Source: Periplaneta americana
Lineage: Eukaryota > Arthropoda > Insecta > Blattodea > Blattidae
Length of the DNA: 64,000 nucleotides
Direction of reading: 5' to 3'
Assembly (NCBI RefSeq): GCF_040183065.1
Contig: NC_091128.1
Location: 171,898,244 to 171,962,243, forward strand
Positions 1 to 12,600 of this stretch are shown here, one piece after another. A model generated the notes under the pieces. The model saw only the letters and a program-made list of their open reading frames with translations, was not told where the DNA came from and did no database searches. The first letter of the stretch is position 1. The number at the start of each line of letters is the position of its first letter. Both the position numbers and the translations under genes were made by a program.

Positions 1-617
1 CATTTCTAGTAAATGGTTTTTGCTATCTCTCTTTTTTTAAGTTTACACTAAATTTAATGAAACAAAATTCAATTAAATAATAACAAAATTATAATTAAAC
101 TTGTTGGTTGTTAAACTACGTATTTTTATGATACGTCAATATTGATATATTAATTACAATAATAGTTAAATAATATAGTTCGTGATGTTTTCAATAATAA
201 AATTAAAAATAAACAAAACATCTTAGAAATTCACAAACAATCTTAAATCTGGTCTCAAATTCTTTTCTCAAGTCCTTCAGTTCTTCAGTATATTTGTTAC
301 ACTGGTCTTGTTTCAAATTAGGTAACAATTATAGATTAATAAAGTGGTAAAAGTTACCTACTGAAACTTGCGACTCCCACAATTTCACTTTCCCTATAAA
401 AGCTTTTGTTTCTTCATACATTTGCTGTAATAAGGACATTCTTTCCTCGGAGATGGACACAACATCGTAGCGGTTGCAGATGTTTATTCAAACGTCGCGG
501 TCAATGACGTCATCCGGAGATACACGAACTGCTCCCGCATCTTGTTCCACTTTTACATAAAAAAAATAGAGAGCGGAGAAAGTGCTCCGAAGAAGCCCTA
601 TTGAGACGTCTGTTTTA
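1..617. other. AT-rich flank, no gene seen
   Basis: AT-rich sequence with scattered stops in all frames. I see no recognisable coding, RNA or repeat feature apart from the 8-bp duplication CTGTTTTA (610-617) belonging to the next element. Confidence 0.5.
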
Positions 618-1474
618 CAGTGGCGTAGCATGAAATTTTGAGCAGGGGAAGCTACCTCAAGTTGTCTTTCATGCAATATGAGAAAACGTATTACAAAAAT
701 ACAGTCTTAAAATAAATAGTAGTCAATTTCAAGTCAGCAGTCGAAGATTGGTTCGAACATCGTAAGTAACACCAATATGGCATGACCTCAAATGATACGT
801 AGTAAAATATGATTTCACGGTTTACACATATCTCTTAACAAATAGACACGTATAACATTAGCTCACTCCCTGTCATACTTAGAGAAATCACAATGTTAAC
901 GGTCAATAGATGCAGTATTAGTATCATTACGTAAGTATGCGTCTGTCTTTTGGTTGTGTCCATTGACAGCAAGGGAGTCGGTCATTTGTTTTTTAAATCA
1001 CACTTTTGTTCGTAAGTCAGTCTTGATAATACAATTGTCCTAAAAAAAATTCAAGTAAATTAGTGTCAGGAACTGTTATTTCGCTAATTATTTATTATAT
1101 CAGCCACAATGCACACTAACACTTCAACTGAACACAACTGACGAAAAGGGATAACTGGGAAACTACTTATTTTAAATGTTAAAGGTAGCTTCTTGCGAGC
1201 CTTGCGACTAGGGTAGTTTAGTTAGAAAGGATGGAAAATCTGCGGGGTGGATTACACAGAAGAAACCAGTCTACTTGGAAGCTGGTGTGTGCAGGTTCTT
1301 GTTTACTGCTGCATCACAAATCATCCTGAGCTGCCGCATCACAATATTTAACGCGTAAATATAAATTCTATTAAAATTAATAAATAATTTTCTCCATAAA
1401 CTGCAGGTTTATTATGAAATTATTATTAACTGGGGAAGCTAAGCTTTTTAGCTTACATTGACGCTACGCCACTG
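618..1474. mobile_element. hAT-type non-autonomous element (TSD CTGTTTTA)
   Basis: Terminal inverted repeats CAGTGGCGTAGC at both ends, flanked by an exact 8-bp direct repeat CTGTTTTA (610-617 and 1475-1482). An 8-bp TSD and a CA-G-type end are the hallmark of the hAT superfamily. It is 857 bp with no transposase reading frame, so it depends on a relative. Confidence 0.85.
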
Positions 1475-1595
1475 CTGTTTTAAAACATGATTTTGCCGAC
1501 CGATTGTTGCTCTGTAGGTTTCACTCTAAGCGTCACGTTGTCACGTCTACTTCCTCCATAAGAATAAGCACTAGTTTGTTATATTGTTGAATGGC

Positions 1596-1655
<60 letters not shown>

Positions 1656-2260
1656 TATTATTTCATATACGAGTACGTTGACATTCTTAACTCTTAATAA
1701 TAACTCTTTAATAATAATTTTTAATCACATACCTTAATGTTCGTCCTCAGCACAAGACATTGCAACCTCGGTTTTAGTCCACGTGGATTAGACAAGTAGG
1801 TGTCTTTTAATAATGGAAGCAGCTTATTGGTTGCAATATTGAAATTGAGGCGAGTGATTGGAGCGGAGACATAAGAAATTGAAAACAATAATACAATTAA
1901 ATTTCAAAGACGTGCCGAATGTTATGCACGAGGCCGCTCAAAGATCTGCCGAATGTTAACCATGAGAGCGCGGCGATAATACAAAGTAGAGATGAACAAA
2001 TCTACTGCCGCTCTCTCTCGCTGTATTCGTTGCACTTGTCTTTCGAGTCTCGTGTCGTCATTCTCGTGCGCTTCGAGTCTTGCTCATCATTCTCGAAATA
2101 GCATTTGGTCGGCGTGGAAAGATTTCATAACTTTGAATAACATACATCATTAAAATAAATAACATTAGAGATGTTTAATTGATACAAAAAGACGAAACAA
2201 AACAGTATTATCGTTATCAAAATGTTCTGATTCTATTATCAGATAATTATTATCCTATGG
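1475..2260. other. Intergenic with (ATT)n microsatellite at 1591-1660
   Basis: The ATT run at about 1591-1660 is a simple repeat. The rest holds nothing I recognise; the short frame at 1919-2101 has no family features. Confidence 0.5.
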
Positions 2261-3082
2261 CAGCGGATCCCAAACTTTTTTCATTGACGACACACTTTAC
2301 TGAAAGCCCACGATATCGCGACACACTTATTTGATTTTATTAATAATAATAATAATAATAATAATAACCAGTACTTTTTTTTGGAGAAAAAAGGTTATGG
2401 AACTCTGTGTAGAATATTTTATAGCGGACGGAGAGATGATTACTGTTCACTGCACGGGAATTTTGTCATTTTTAACCTCCTTTTCGTCCAACTAAGACTT
2501 TCAAGATCTAAGCGAAATTCAAAGAAAAATTATATTAAAATCATAGTTATTCATACATATTTCGGTTCCATGATGAAAAATGCAACAAAAAGGTGCCGGA
2601 ATGCCGTTCCAGCGCGTTCCGCCAGAAAAAAAAAGCACTGATAACTTCTATGTAGTTTCAGACATCCAGTGTTGTAGATAGGTTGATGTTAACACGCAAT
2701 CGAAAATTGTAAAAGAACAAACAGCAACTTGAGTGGCATTAGAAAAAAGAAAGATATATGTCAAAAAATCCCAACCTATCTATGTCGATGTCCGATAAAA
2801 GAATGTTATTATCGTTTTTGATAACTCGCCTATTTAAATTAATGTGAAGTCTGCGCTTGGTGGGTTGCACAGAGTTTCTCTATACGTGGCCTTATGGTTG
2901 AAAAACAACTGAGCATTGTTGCAGGTGTTCACGTTTCAGTGATAAAGTCTGTCTCAAAATAAAATGTACCATATCAAAGACTTTATTACAAATAAAAAAT
3001 GCGTTGTAAAGAGACTTTCTGGATCGCATAAAATTTATTTTTGAATTCCAAAATTTCGCGACACACTGGTTGGGAACCCCTG
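2261..3082. mobile_element. hAT-type non-autonomous element
   Basis: Ends CAGCGGATCCCAA and, inverted, CAGGGGTTCCCAA. The flanks are TCCTATGG (2253-2260) and CCCTATGG (3083-3090), an 8-bp TSD with one mismatch. It contains a short (TAA)n run and a GCGACACACT motif near both ends. No intact transposase. Confidence 0.78.
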
Positions 3083-3404
3083 CCCTATGGTAATATTCTC
3101 AGATAAATTTAAACATAAAATATAACATTAAATAAAGCGTTAATATATTTTTTTACTTGAGATTGTACACTTGATGTCAAACTTAGGAAAAAAATCCTAG
3201 CCTTTTAATAAGGGCCTAGTAATTAAATAAAGATTGGGGAATGGATTATTATATACTGAAAGGTAGAGATGAAGTTTCAAATATGCTAACGTTTATAAGT
3301 TAGTACATATATAACAGTTGTCAAAACAGACTAAAGTTCAGTCTGGTATAAACAACTGTGGCGATTTAAGGCTGCTTGATGTTCGATAATAGACCACTCC
3401 CGAT

Positions 3405-4167
3405 TAGAGATGGGTAAAAAAAGCTGGAACAGTTTATTTGAAACTGTTTCACAATTGAAACTGTTTCGTATCGAAACAGTTTCGTGATATAATCCATTCC
3501 AACTGTTCCAAAGAGTGTTACACTGCTCCAGTGATAACTTCAACGTTCCACATGGTTCCAACAGATAAACAGTTCAGTTTCTAAACAGTTTTCCTCTTCT
3601 TTGTTGCCTGCAAAGGCCACGTGTAGCGCTATCATCGACCTCCAATCGAAAGTAGATATAATATCGATGTTCCACACGGCCTTCGTGCAACAGTAGCTTA
3701 TGTAGGATCGCGCAATTTAATTGTACGAATCAAATTCCCTAATAAATCTCCTAATTATTAGCTGTCCATTGATGCAGAATATGTTCACGGTGCCTTGACA
3801 TAGTGTTAATTATTAATATACCGCGAAAAATATCATCGGCTGTCATCGTTATTAAACTCCCCTAGGGTTGTATGCGTTATTTTTACCAAAATCGATTTAT
3901 TTTGAATTGTAGTTTATTTACTGTACCCTTAACAGTAACCTACGAAAACTATCTTTCGTCGTCATAATACACTGAACAGCTGATTTAAAGACGATTCAAG
4001 AGCCTTGAAACATGTTCCTGAACCAGATGAGAGGTTGAAACACTTGGAACAGTTGGCACTGATGTTGTAAACATATTCTTATGAAACTGTTATTTTGGAA
4101 CAGTTTCGTTCATTAAACAGTTACAGTCGAAACTGTTTCTTAAAAAGAACAGTTTAGCCCATCTCTA
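3405..4167. mobile_element. hAT MITE with repeated GAAACTGTTTC motifs
   Basis: Ends TAGAGATGGG...CCCATCTCTA and an exact 8-bp TSD CTCCCGAT (3397-3404 and 4168-4175). Both subterminal regions carry many copies of the palindrome-like motif GAAACWGTTTC, likely transposase-binding sites as in other hAT elements. 763 bp, non-coding. Confidence 0.87.
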
Positions 4168-4284
4168 CTCCCGATGTCTTGAAAGTTCTCTTATAAAGCA
4201 GTCAACGACGTACGCAATACTGTCGTGCGGGTCTTCGCCTTTGCGGGCGCTGTTACTCTTGCTTTCTCGATCGTTGTTCAACTC

Positions 4285-5145
4285 TACTGGGTGTTCAGTT
4301 CAAAGCGTGTCATGGCTCGCTGTATGCCGTCATGTGGCTAGTCGATGAGCCTAGAGAATTCAATCTTCCTACACTTCCGCAGAGAAGTTGCCTAGCAAGT
4401 ACGGCGTTCATTCTGAAGAGTACTTACCGATACGTACGGTGACGCCGGTAGTGGCAGGAATGTGAACTGTTTCGAAACATGTACTGAGGTGAGTTTTTTT
4501 TCTTACTGTCGAGATATGGGGAGAGGGTTAAGACGATTACTTACGTATTTGTTGACATTAACTTCGACGGTCAAGTCCACACCTGTGGAGTAACGGTCAG
4601 CGCGTCTGGCTGCGAAACCAGGTGGCCCGGGTTCGATTCCCGGTCGGGGCAAGTTACCTGGTTGAGGTTTTTTCCGGGGTTTTCCCTCAACACAATACGA
4701 GCAAATGCTGGGTAACTTTAGGTGCTGGACCCCGGACTCATTTCACCGGCATTATCACCTTCATATCATTCAGACGCTAAATAACCTAGATGTTGATACA
4801 GCGTCGTAAAATAACCCAATAAAATAAATAAAATCGACGGTCAACATGGACACGGAGCATTTGATTTGTATTGTGGAATGTTACCGTACGCAACCGATGA
4901 TAACAAATACCCTGCGTGCGACTTGGCCGCGCAAAACACAGTTCGAAAGAAGTTATGGTAGCACACAGACCTTACAGACCGCCATCTGTTGCTACGACGT
5001 TCAAGTTATACCGTACACGTTCTCAAGTTCAGATTGAACGCCTTGATTAATAGGCAACTTCTCTGACATAAAAGCTGAAACTCGCTTCAAATCGCTGACT
5101 CATCAACAGTGACGTCATGACACACTTTGAAATGAACACCCAGTA
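4285..5145. mobile_element. DNA element with TIR TACTGGGTGTTCA, carrying a SINE
   Basis: The inverted ends TACTGGGTGTTCA then TTCAAAGYGTGTCATG match over about 29 bp with few differences. No clean TSD was found, so the superfamily is open. A SINE-1 insertion with its own 11-bp TSD sits inside, so this element is the older of the two. Confidence 0.55.
4575..4833 (+). mobile_element. SINE-1, tRNA-derived
   Basis: The 5' part resembles a tRNA gene with A-box-like TAACGGTCAGCG and B box GGTTCGATTCC. The 3' part ends CAGCGTCGTAAAATAACC and an AAATA-type tail. The exact 11-bp TSD TCGACGGTCAA lies at 4564-4574 and 4834-4844. Four copies of this family are in the window. Confidence 0.9.
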
Positions 5146-5462
5146 GTACAAAGGGTCAGCGGGTTCCTACAAGAAAGGGAAGAAAGAAGTTTATGCGAAG
5201 AATGCCTACACAGGGGACTTCAGTGAATACCAGGTAGACCTACTAAAGAAGAAATCAGCCAATAATTGGAGGAAGTCTTAAACGTTGGTGAACGCAGTAC
5301 AGGTGTGCAATAAGTTAAGCACACGGAAGAAGAAAATGTTGAATCACTCACTTTTGAAATTTGTGCCTCTGCCGAACGAGCTCAAGTATACAACTAGGCT
5401 CTGCGAAATGTCACAAACGAGGACGATATGGTAGGTCATACTGAACTAAATTATGCTGAAAA

Positions 5463-5758
5463 TGGAACTCTCTGCATCAAAATCCACAGTTAATTCCCGA
5501 TTTACCACGAAAATCGTCTGTAGCTGCATTTAGATTGGCAACAGGCCATGATTGTTTGGCTAAACACCTGCATAGAATTGGAATATATCAGTCCCCTATC
5601 TGCCCATTGTGCAACTCAAACCAAGAAATGGATTTGGAACACCTCAAAATCTGTGCTTCAGTGGCTGGCCATGATAATATCTTTGAAAAATATTGGAGTG
5701 CAAGAGGTCAAATGACTTTATTGTCAAACGCCTGGCATTAGAAAACAACAACAACAAC
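5463..5758 (+). mobile_element. LINE-E 3' fragment (RNase H-type LINE, AAC tail)
   Basis: A 5'-truncated insertion with 13-bp TSD ATTATGCTGAAAA (5450-5462 and 5759-5771). It encodes the C-terminal zinc-knuckle-like tail [18 protein letters not shown] of a Jockey/I-like pol protein (frame 5535-5741) and ends in an (AAC)n tail. Other copies lie at about 36.0, 51.1 and 28.7 kb. Confidence 0.85.
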
Positions 5759-6261
5759 ATTATGCTGAAAAAGAACGATTTGTGTAATCTTATAGTGCTG
5801 TGAATTTTTAGTTTTATGATGTCTTAAAAAGAAGAGACGTAAACATTTTTTTTTCAACTTTGGTAATTTTAAAATGAATAATTATTGTTTAGCCTTCAGT
5901 TATGTAAGTATATAATGTCTTGTAAATCTGTCATTTTCACGTCCCTCTCTTCATATTATTCAAAGGAGCAAAGTTAAAAGTTCAGGTACGTAAAGTCATT
6001 AAAACCACTTATTTGCATGACTACCAGTTTTCTCCATAAAATAGACATATTGTCTAGAAAGGACTTTTCTTCCAAAACTCACTAAGTCCGAAATAATTTT
6101 CCAAAATCGATCTAAGTCAAGTGACTAAGTTCGGATTTGGAAAAAAAAATATTCATAAAATCTATAGGCTAATATCTCAGAAAGAGAATTTTATTTGTTC
6201 ATTTATTGTTTATAATAGTTTTACATATTGTTAATCACATAATACGACAATAAAGAAATTG

Positions 6262-6488
6262 GTATCGGCCTGGTTGGCGCAGTTGGTATAGCGCTGGCCA
6301 ACTATGCCCGAGATTGCGGGTTCAATCCCGGGCCAGGTCGATGGTATTTAACTGTGCTTAAATGCGACAGGCTCATGTCAGTAGATTTACTGGCATGTCA
6401 AAGAACTCCTGCGGGACAAAATTCCGGCACACCGGCGACGCTGATATAACCTCTGCAGTTGCGAGCGTCGTTAAATAAACCATAATTT
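6262..6488 (+). mobile_element. SINE-2, tRNA-derived
   Basis: Has A-box TGGCGCAGTTGG and B-box GGTTCAATCCC in a tRNA-like head, then a body ending GAGCGTCGTTAAATAAAC. The exact 15-bp TSD ACAATAAAGAAATTG is at 6247-6261 and 6489-6503. Confidence 0.9.
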
Positions 6489-6503
6489 ACAATAAAGAAA
6501 TTG

Positions 6504-7951
6504 TGTGTAATTAGACTGAGAATCAAAAAATCGTTTCCCTGAAAACTTAGGTTTTTGGACTTTGTTTTGGAAACGAGCTCTTCAGTTTTGATATGCGTAA
6601 ACCGCCTGATTTCAGAGTCTCGTACGATAACATGATAACGTAAGTAATGATTTCTCCATTGGACTTTTTGCTTGTCTAGGATAAAGTGTAGGCTACGTAA
6701 TTCACTTTAGCGTCGTCAACATTTTTCTTTCTCTTCGCGTTCTCCAGAAATTCGTTTCTACAGCAAAAAATGTATTCTTGTAGGCCTATGGCTATATTAC
6801 ACTTTTCATCTTTTATACTTCGTATTAGTCACTAGCTTCATTTTCTTTTCATTCTGTCCATTATTTCTTTGTCTGACACCCACTATTTACGTATGGATTT
6901 TCCTTCGTTCTTTCAGTGGAAGCAACGTACTTGCGTTGATTGGAAGCACATGTCCGAGTCTCGTTTTGCGTCACGTCCTTCCCCACCAGAGCCCCGCGCG
7001 CCGGTCTCTACGCAACTTCCTGTTCAGCGGCAGCTCCCAAATACCTCCTCGTATATCATGTTACCCTACGCGCCATGTCTCATAATTCGCTGAGCGATAA
7101 TGGCGGGTAAACAAGACGGGGAAGCTATGGAGAAAAAGAAATCAACAATGGACTTTACGAATAAAAATGAATCATGTTTTATACGATATCATTTAGGCTT
7201 AAGTAGCGATAAATATATTAAATATGGACGCGAAACATTAGTTGCATTATGTTAATATTGCGCTCATGGTTTGTGAAAGATCAGAGGACTGTTTTCTCTG
7301 TGTTGTACGTACATAGCAGAACAAGTGAACAAAATACATGAAAGGATCCTTTATAGATTTCCCTCTATTTCATTCTACTCTGCCCCAATTTTCTCACACA
7401 GTTTTTCGAAGAACAGGAAATGAAAAAGTTATGAAGGTTGAAATGAATGGTTGCGGAGCGAGACAAACGCTCAACGTTCGTAACTCTTCATTCTTCATGT
7501 TATGCCAATATAACAGATTTGCCAACCTCTCTATTACTGTCAATCATATGACACTCTCGCTTAGCCTGCGTGAATTTTGTCGGAGGTTTGGTCTGTTACG
7601 AAGTGATCTGATGATGATGGCCTTTACTATTTCTTTCGCCAGACTTCGCTTGGTAATCTGAATTTATCTTATCTCGGTTCTTGATATTATTTTTCTATCT
7701 GCTACTTACTGTATGTTACATAAGTCTGCATCGCATTTTTTAGTTTGTCCCGGATAACTTCGTCTCCGATTTTATACGTTCGCCAGAATTCGTTAATGAT
7801 TTGGATGGATTTCATTATAGTGTTAACAATCCACAACTAACAAATTGTAATTAACTTAAATTCGGAAGTTAAATCGTATTTAATTCGTTTCTATTTCACC
7901 AAACTAATACGCATTTAAAATAAAGTAAATTAATTTCATATAGAACTAGTT
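6504..7951. other. No recognisable gene
   Basis: Contains open frames of 74 aa (6869-7093) and 107 aa (7338-7661) on the plus strand. Neither shows a known motif, splice context or repeat match, so I leave them uncalled. Confidence 0.4.
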
Positions 7952-10720
7952 CGATTAATTAAAATGTGTCTCAGTGAAACGTACAGCAGAGTCCGTATAG
8001 GCCAGTTTCTGTCTGATGCTTTTCCAATTCACTGCGGGCTAAAGCAAGTAGATGCATTATGATATTATCATCTTTACTTTTTAACTTTGCTCTAGTACAG
8101 CGTTTCTCAAACTTTTCAGAAGCGGGGACCACTTTTTTAAGTCAGAACAGTTCCGCGGACCACCTATTGTTCCCTTCGAAAGTAAATTTATCATTTTTGT
8201 AGCATATTTTAATACCAGTATATTTATATATTAAAATAGAATTAATGGTGAATGTAGAGTATCCAACGCCCACTGAACGAATATTTCACTATTATCACTG
8301 CCAATGTTGCGCTATAATCGTATATGCAAGGTAGGCTATAACAAAAACCTAAACTAACCAAACCTAACCTGTCAAAGAAGCAACAAGTTATACTAAATAT
8401 GTGTAAAATTGGCCTATGTCTCTATAGTGGGTGGGACATAAGTAACATTGACCGAATTAATTAATATTAATTAATTAAAATTAATTTATAATTCAATTAA
8501 TTTTATATTAGTATTAGCTAATTAAGTTAATGTTAATAGAAGAAAATTCATTTTCGTTTTTTTTTTTTTAATAATGCAATGCTATTAGAGTTTGGATAAT
8601 CTTTAACTTATTAACTAAAAAAAAAAAAAAAAAAAAAAAAAAAATGTTGGTACTCACATTAATGAGATGGATGAGCTTGCCGATTCTTGCACAGTTCTAT
8701 ATTTGGACGTCTAGATATTTCATTAATGGCACTAGAATCACTGATATTAATATCTTCACACACAGCTTCTGAACTATTAGCACTGCCTAAATGAAGCGTA
8801 TCATCACGCTCCTTTCTTTTCAAAGATCCGGATCGAAGCCAGTTTTTCATTATGTATAATGGGCACTATTTAACAGAGACATAGACAACTACAAGCTTGT
8901 ACCACATAAGAAGGATTTCAAATAATTACTAACTGCTAACGAAGAAACGAATCGACAATGCACAGAATCTGTTATAAGTTACTTGTGATTGGCCACAAAA
9001 AAGATATTTAGAAAAGTATTGTAATTTAAATTTCTGCATCTGATTCGCCCGGATTTTAAAATAGGTGGAGTGTAAAATTTCTTATATCGTTAACTGAAAA
9101 AAAAAAGCATTAATAAAAAGAAATAACGCAGAAACAAGTAAAGATGCAATTTGGCACGTTCTATTTTGGTGTAAGACGTACAGTATGTCAGGGGCGGTTA
9201 TCCAGGTGAAGTAGGTGAAGTGCTACTTCTCCTATTTACGTGTAAAACACAATTTTATCTCGTATTCTAGTTATTACCCGTACCGTATTTATAAAATGAA
9301 ATAAGTTTTCTTTTCAGTCGTTATGAACAGTGTAGTTGTATAGGACATCATTTTATTTTTACTTCAATTTTTATTGTACCTGAGTTTTTGAATGTACTTC
9401 ACTCCCACCCCTTCTACTAATGAAGTTCCAACTCCACACAGAACCAAGACCGCAGATAGTAAGCAGTACTGAGTTACTGAGTATAGTACGTTCCAGAAAT
9501 ATGTTCGCGTTTTCCAGTGACGAAAGAGCTTTCAATATTGAATCATATTTTCGCACAGATACTGTCCGTTTGCCTACGTCGCATCCCGATTTCCCCCACC
9601 TGCTTCTGCTCGCCCCTCTGTAAAAGCTGGGCTGTCTTAGCTCCTTTCTGAAAACATTAATTTCTCTTAGGAATTGGACGTTTACGTAATATTATACAGC
9701 TGTTTAATTTAACTTAAATAAAAGGGCCTCGTTAAGTAATTAACTGTCACGTGATTTCCTCCCTTTCTACAATCCTGCGGCATAACCACTTGGACGGACA
9801 GTAGACAGCATGTCTGAGTAATTTTATATTTTCGGGTCGGGCAGAAGTGAAGATTGAATTTACAGTACGTAGAGTAGGTACAGAATTATTTCAACATGAG
9901 TTACTAATACGAAGGACGAAACTGGCAATTGGAATTAGATGCAATAGTCTATAGTGCGATAATATGCACAGAACTGAAGCCTGTATCGAAATGAACGGCC
10001 ACCATTTTCAAAATTGTGTTTAAATATTCATATTATGATTATTTTTCAATTTGACTTCTTTCTCTATATTGTACGCTAATGTGCTGTAGACAGTATAATA
10101 TACACCGCATAATGAATACGTTCGCATGGATAACTCACTTCGTGAGTAAAAACACTTATTCTTAATACAGTACTGTACTTTGATTAAAGAAAAACCTAAT
10201 GAAAATTATCAAACTCAAAATCGCGATATTTCCTAGTTTACGTAAATGGATTAACTACTTTTCTTCCTTCCTATACCTAGTAGAGTGATTTGTGTTTTAC
10301 GCCAGTATCATCGAACTCCAGTCTTGGAGGAGGGAGCAAGCGGTGTTTCCGGTTCTCTAAAGGTACAGACAGGTTAATATTAAAAATGTTAGTAAAAATA
10401 AAATGATGTCCCTGTATAAATTGCACCTGTAACCGTTCGCTGAATAGAATAATGTCAACTGTTACGAGCGCCGAACGGTGTCTATTGGAACTTACGATAC
10501 TGTAGAGGTGAAATTATTTGGTTTCCCATTCTCATACAACACTTGGTTTCCATGGTAACGTGACGTCACTCACTAAAGAAAGATTGTATGACTGAAGTGC
10601 GTTTCTGAATCTTTCAGCTACGGAGAATTGTCAGACTTGTGGTGGAGTAATCAGTTTGCAGATCTAACGGTACTAATAAAAGAGAAGGATTGAAACTGGT
10701 CTCCAAGACCGGGGCATGGA

Positions 10721-11205
10721 TTAGATTAGATTAGATTAGATTAGATTAGATTAGATTAGATTAGATTAGATTAGATTAGATTAGATTAGATTTAGATTAG
10801 ATTAGATTAGATTAGATCTTTATTAGCCGAATAGAATTACAAGCATTCATGGCGTCGTCAGTACACAAGAAAAATGACATAACATACAATATAATACAAA
10901 AATAGACTTAATTCTAAATAAATTTAACAGTTTAATATTATAGGACAAGCTTGATCTTCAGTCTCCACTGTTCTATCTAGTATCTTCTCTTTTTGCTTTT
11001 CCCTGCCTTTTCTTCAACTCTGAGTTACCTGAAACATAAATGGTCAAGGGCAGTATCAAGAAACGTTAAATTCTAAAATTTTAAATTTAGATATTCATTT
11101 GTGCAAAATGGCATATGTGTCAATAAAATGTTCTTTACCTCTTTTTTGAATTTTCTTATGTTAAGTTCTTTGATTTTCTGTGGAAGTTTATTATATAATA
11201 TATAT
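10721..11205 (-). pseudogene. LINE-F 3' fragment with (TCTAA)n tail
   Basis: Read on the minus strand, 11205-11073 encodes YNKLPQKIKELNIRKFKK and onward to a stop, the C-terminal signature of CR1/Jockey-like reverse transcriptases. A 3' untranslated part ends in AATAAAGA followed by about 19 TCTAA units (10721-10816; TTAGA on the plus strand). The pentamer is the LINE tail. Confidence 0.72.
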
Positions 11206-11675
11206 GGATAAAATTATATATTCATCCATGGCCGGGGCCTATTGTTTAAGGGCTGTGAAATTTTACAGTATGTACTACCTGACTCGAGAATACTATTCTC
11301 ATTCCCTGTGTCCAAGCAGCCACCCCTGCAGTGGTAAATTAGCTGGCTCCATGTTATTATATTGTGAATACACCTCATATACATGTGAAAAGTTTAAAAG
11401 TTGTTTTCCGCGGCGTGTATTATTTCTTCTCATGAGCTCAGCAGTTTTGTTCGAGCTGTTATATTTGAAGGTTTAACGCGCACGTAAATGTAGATATGTA
11501 GTTTAATACTGTGTACGTGTATATTAACTTCTTATTTAATGTGTTTCGAGTATGTTAGTGATAAGTATATATAGTGCATTAATCCTACATCTAAGTGTAT
11601 ATTATATGTTTAATCACCATAGTGCTATTATACAAATACGAGTACTTAGGTACCAGTACACCGAAAATGTTGATT

Positions 11676-12290
11676 GTATTGTATTGTATTGTATTTATTA
11701 ACATTTCATGGTATTCATACATGCTTACAGCTAGAATATGGAACAAGTCAAAAAACTTAATACTATTATAAAATATTAATTTATAGTCACAGTCTAGATC
11801 AAATATATACAGACGAGATTTACAATATAGTCTACTAGTACAACACATAGTTTTAGTATCAATTTCATGAAGTGTTATTGAATGTCATGAATTCACCTAC
11901 AGAATAGAAGGCGTGAGAAATTAAGTACTTCTTTAATTTGGCCCTAAATAATTTTATGTTTTGAGTTTCATTTTTTATATCGATAGGGAGGCTATTATAA
12001 AAATTTTACTGCCATATAACGCACTCCTTTTTGATAGCACGATAGACTTGCCGATGGAGTATGAAAGTCATTTTTTGACGTGTATTTATGCTATGAACTA
12101 TTGAATTAGTTACAAAGTTTTCACGATTACATACGAGGAAGACTATTAATGAAAAGATATATTGACAAGCCATGGGCATTATTTGTAGTTTTTTGAAAAT
12201 AGTCCTACACGATTCCCTAGATTTGGCACCTAATGATAAATGAGTGCGAAATATGTATTCCGAAAATGACATAGTTGTAATTTATTAGAA
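11676..12290 (-). pseudogene. LINE-F 3' fragment with (ATACA)n tail
   Basis: The minus frame 12272-12006 gives CRTIFKKLQIMPMACQYIF then NSIVHSINTRQK, the familiar end of CR1/Jockey-like pol proteins. A frameshift near 12015 moves to FNSLPIDIKNE-type sequence. The 3' end has TTAATAA followed by an ATACA repeat (11676-11695). Different tail units in the two LINE-F copies suggest tails are added or slipped during insertion. Confidence 0.7.
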
Positions 12291-12304
12291 ATGCCGTTTT
12301 GTAC

Positions 12305-12600
12305 ACTTAATTAGGAACTTGAAATCCAGACGTTTGAGATGGGCAGGGCATGTAGCACATATGGGCGAATCCAGAAATGCATATAGAGTGTTAGTTGGGA
12401 GACCGGAGGGAAAAAGACCTTTAGGGAGGCCGAGACGTAGATGGGAGGATAATATTAAAATGGATTTGAGGGAGGTGGGGTATGATGATAGAGACTGGCT
12501 TAATCTTGCACAGGATAGGGACCGATGGCGGGCTTATGTGAGGGCGGCAATGAACCTTCGGGTTCCTTAAAAGCCATTTGTAAGTAAGTAAGTAAGTAAA
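12305..12600 (+). pseudogene. LINE-A 3' fragment (AAGT tail)
   Basis: Encodes the C-terminal 83 residues of LINE-A ([20 protein letters not shown], later [16 protein letters not shown]) and ends in the tetranucleotide tail AAGTAAGTAAGTAAG. The protein pattern is that of RTE-like endonuclease/reverse-transcriptase elements. Confidence 0.82.

Noticed and set aside
6869-7661. Two plus-strand frames as host genes
   Set aside because: No motifs, splice context or repeat structure to support them.
10721-10816. Interstitial telomere array
   Set aside because: The unit is TTAGA, not TTAGG, and it is joined directly to a LINE-F 3' end, so it is a LINE tail.
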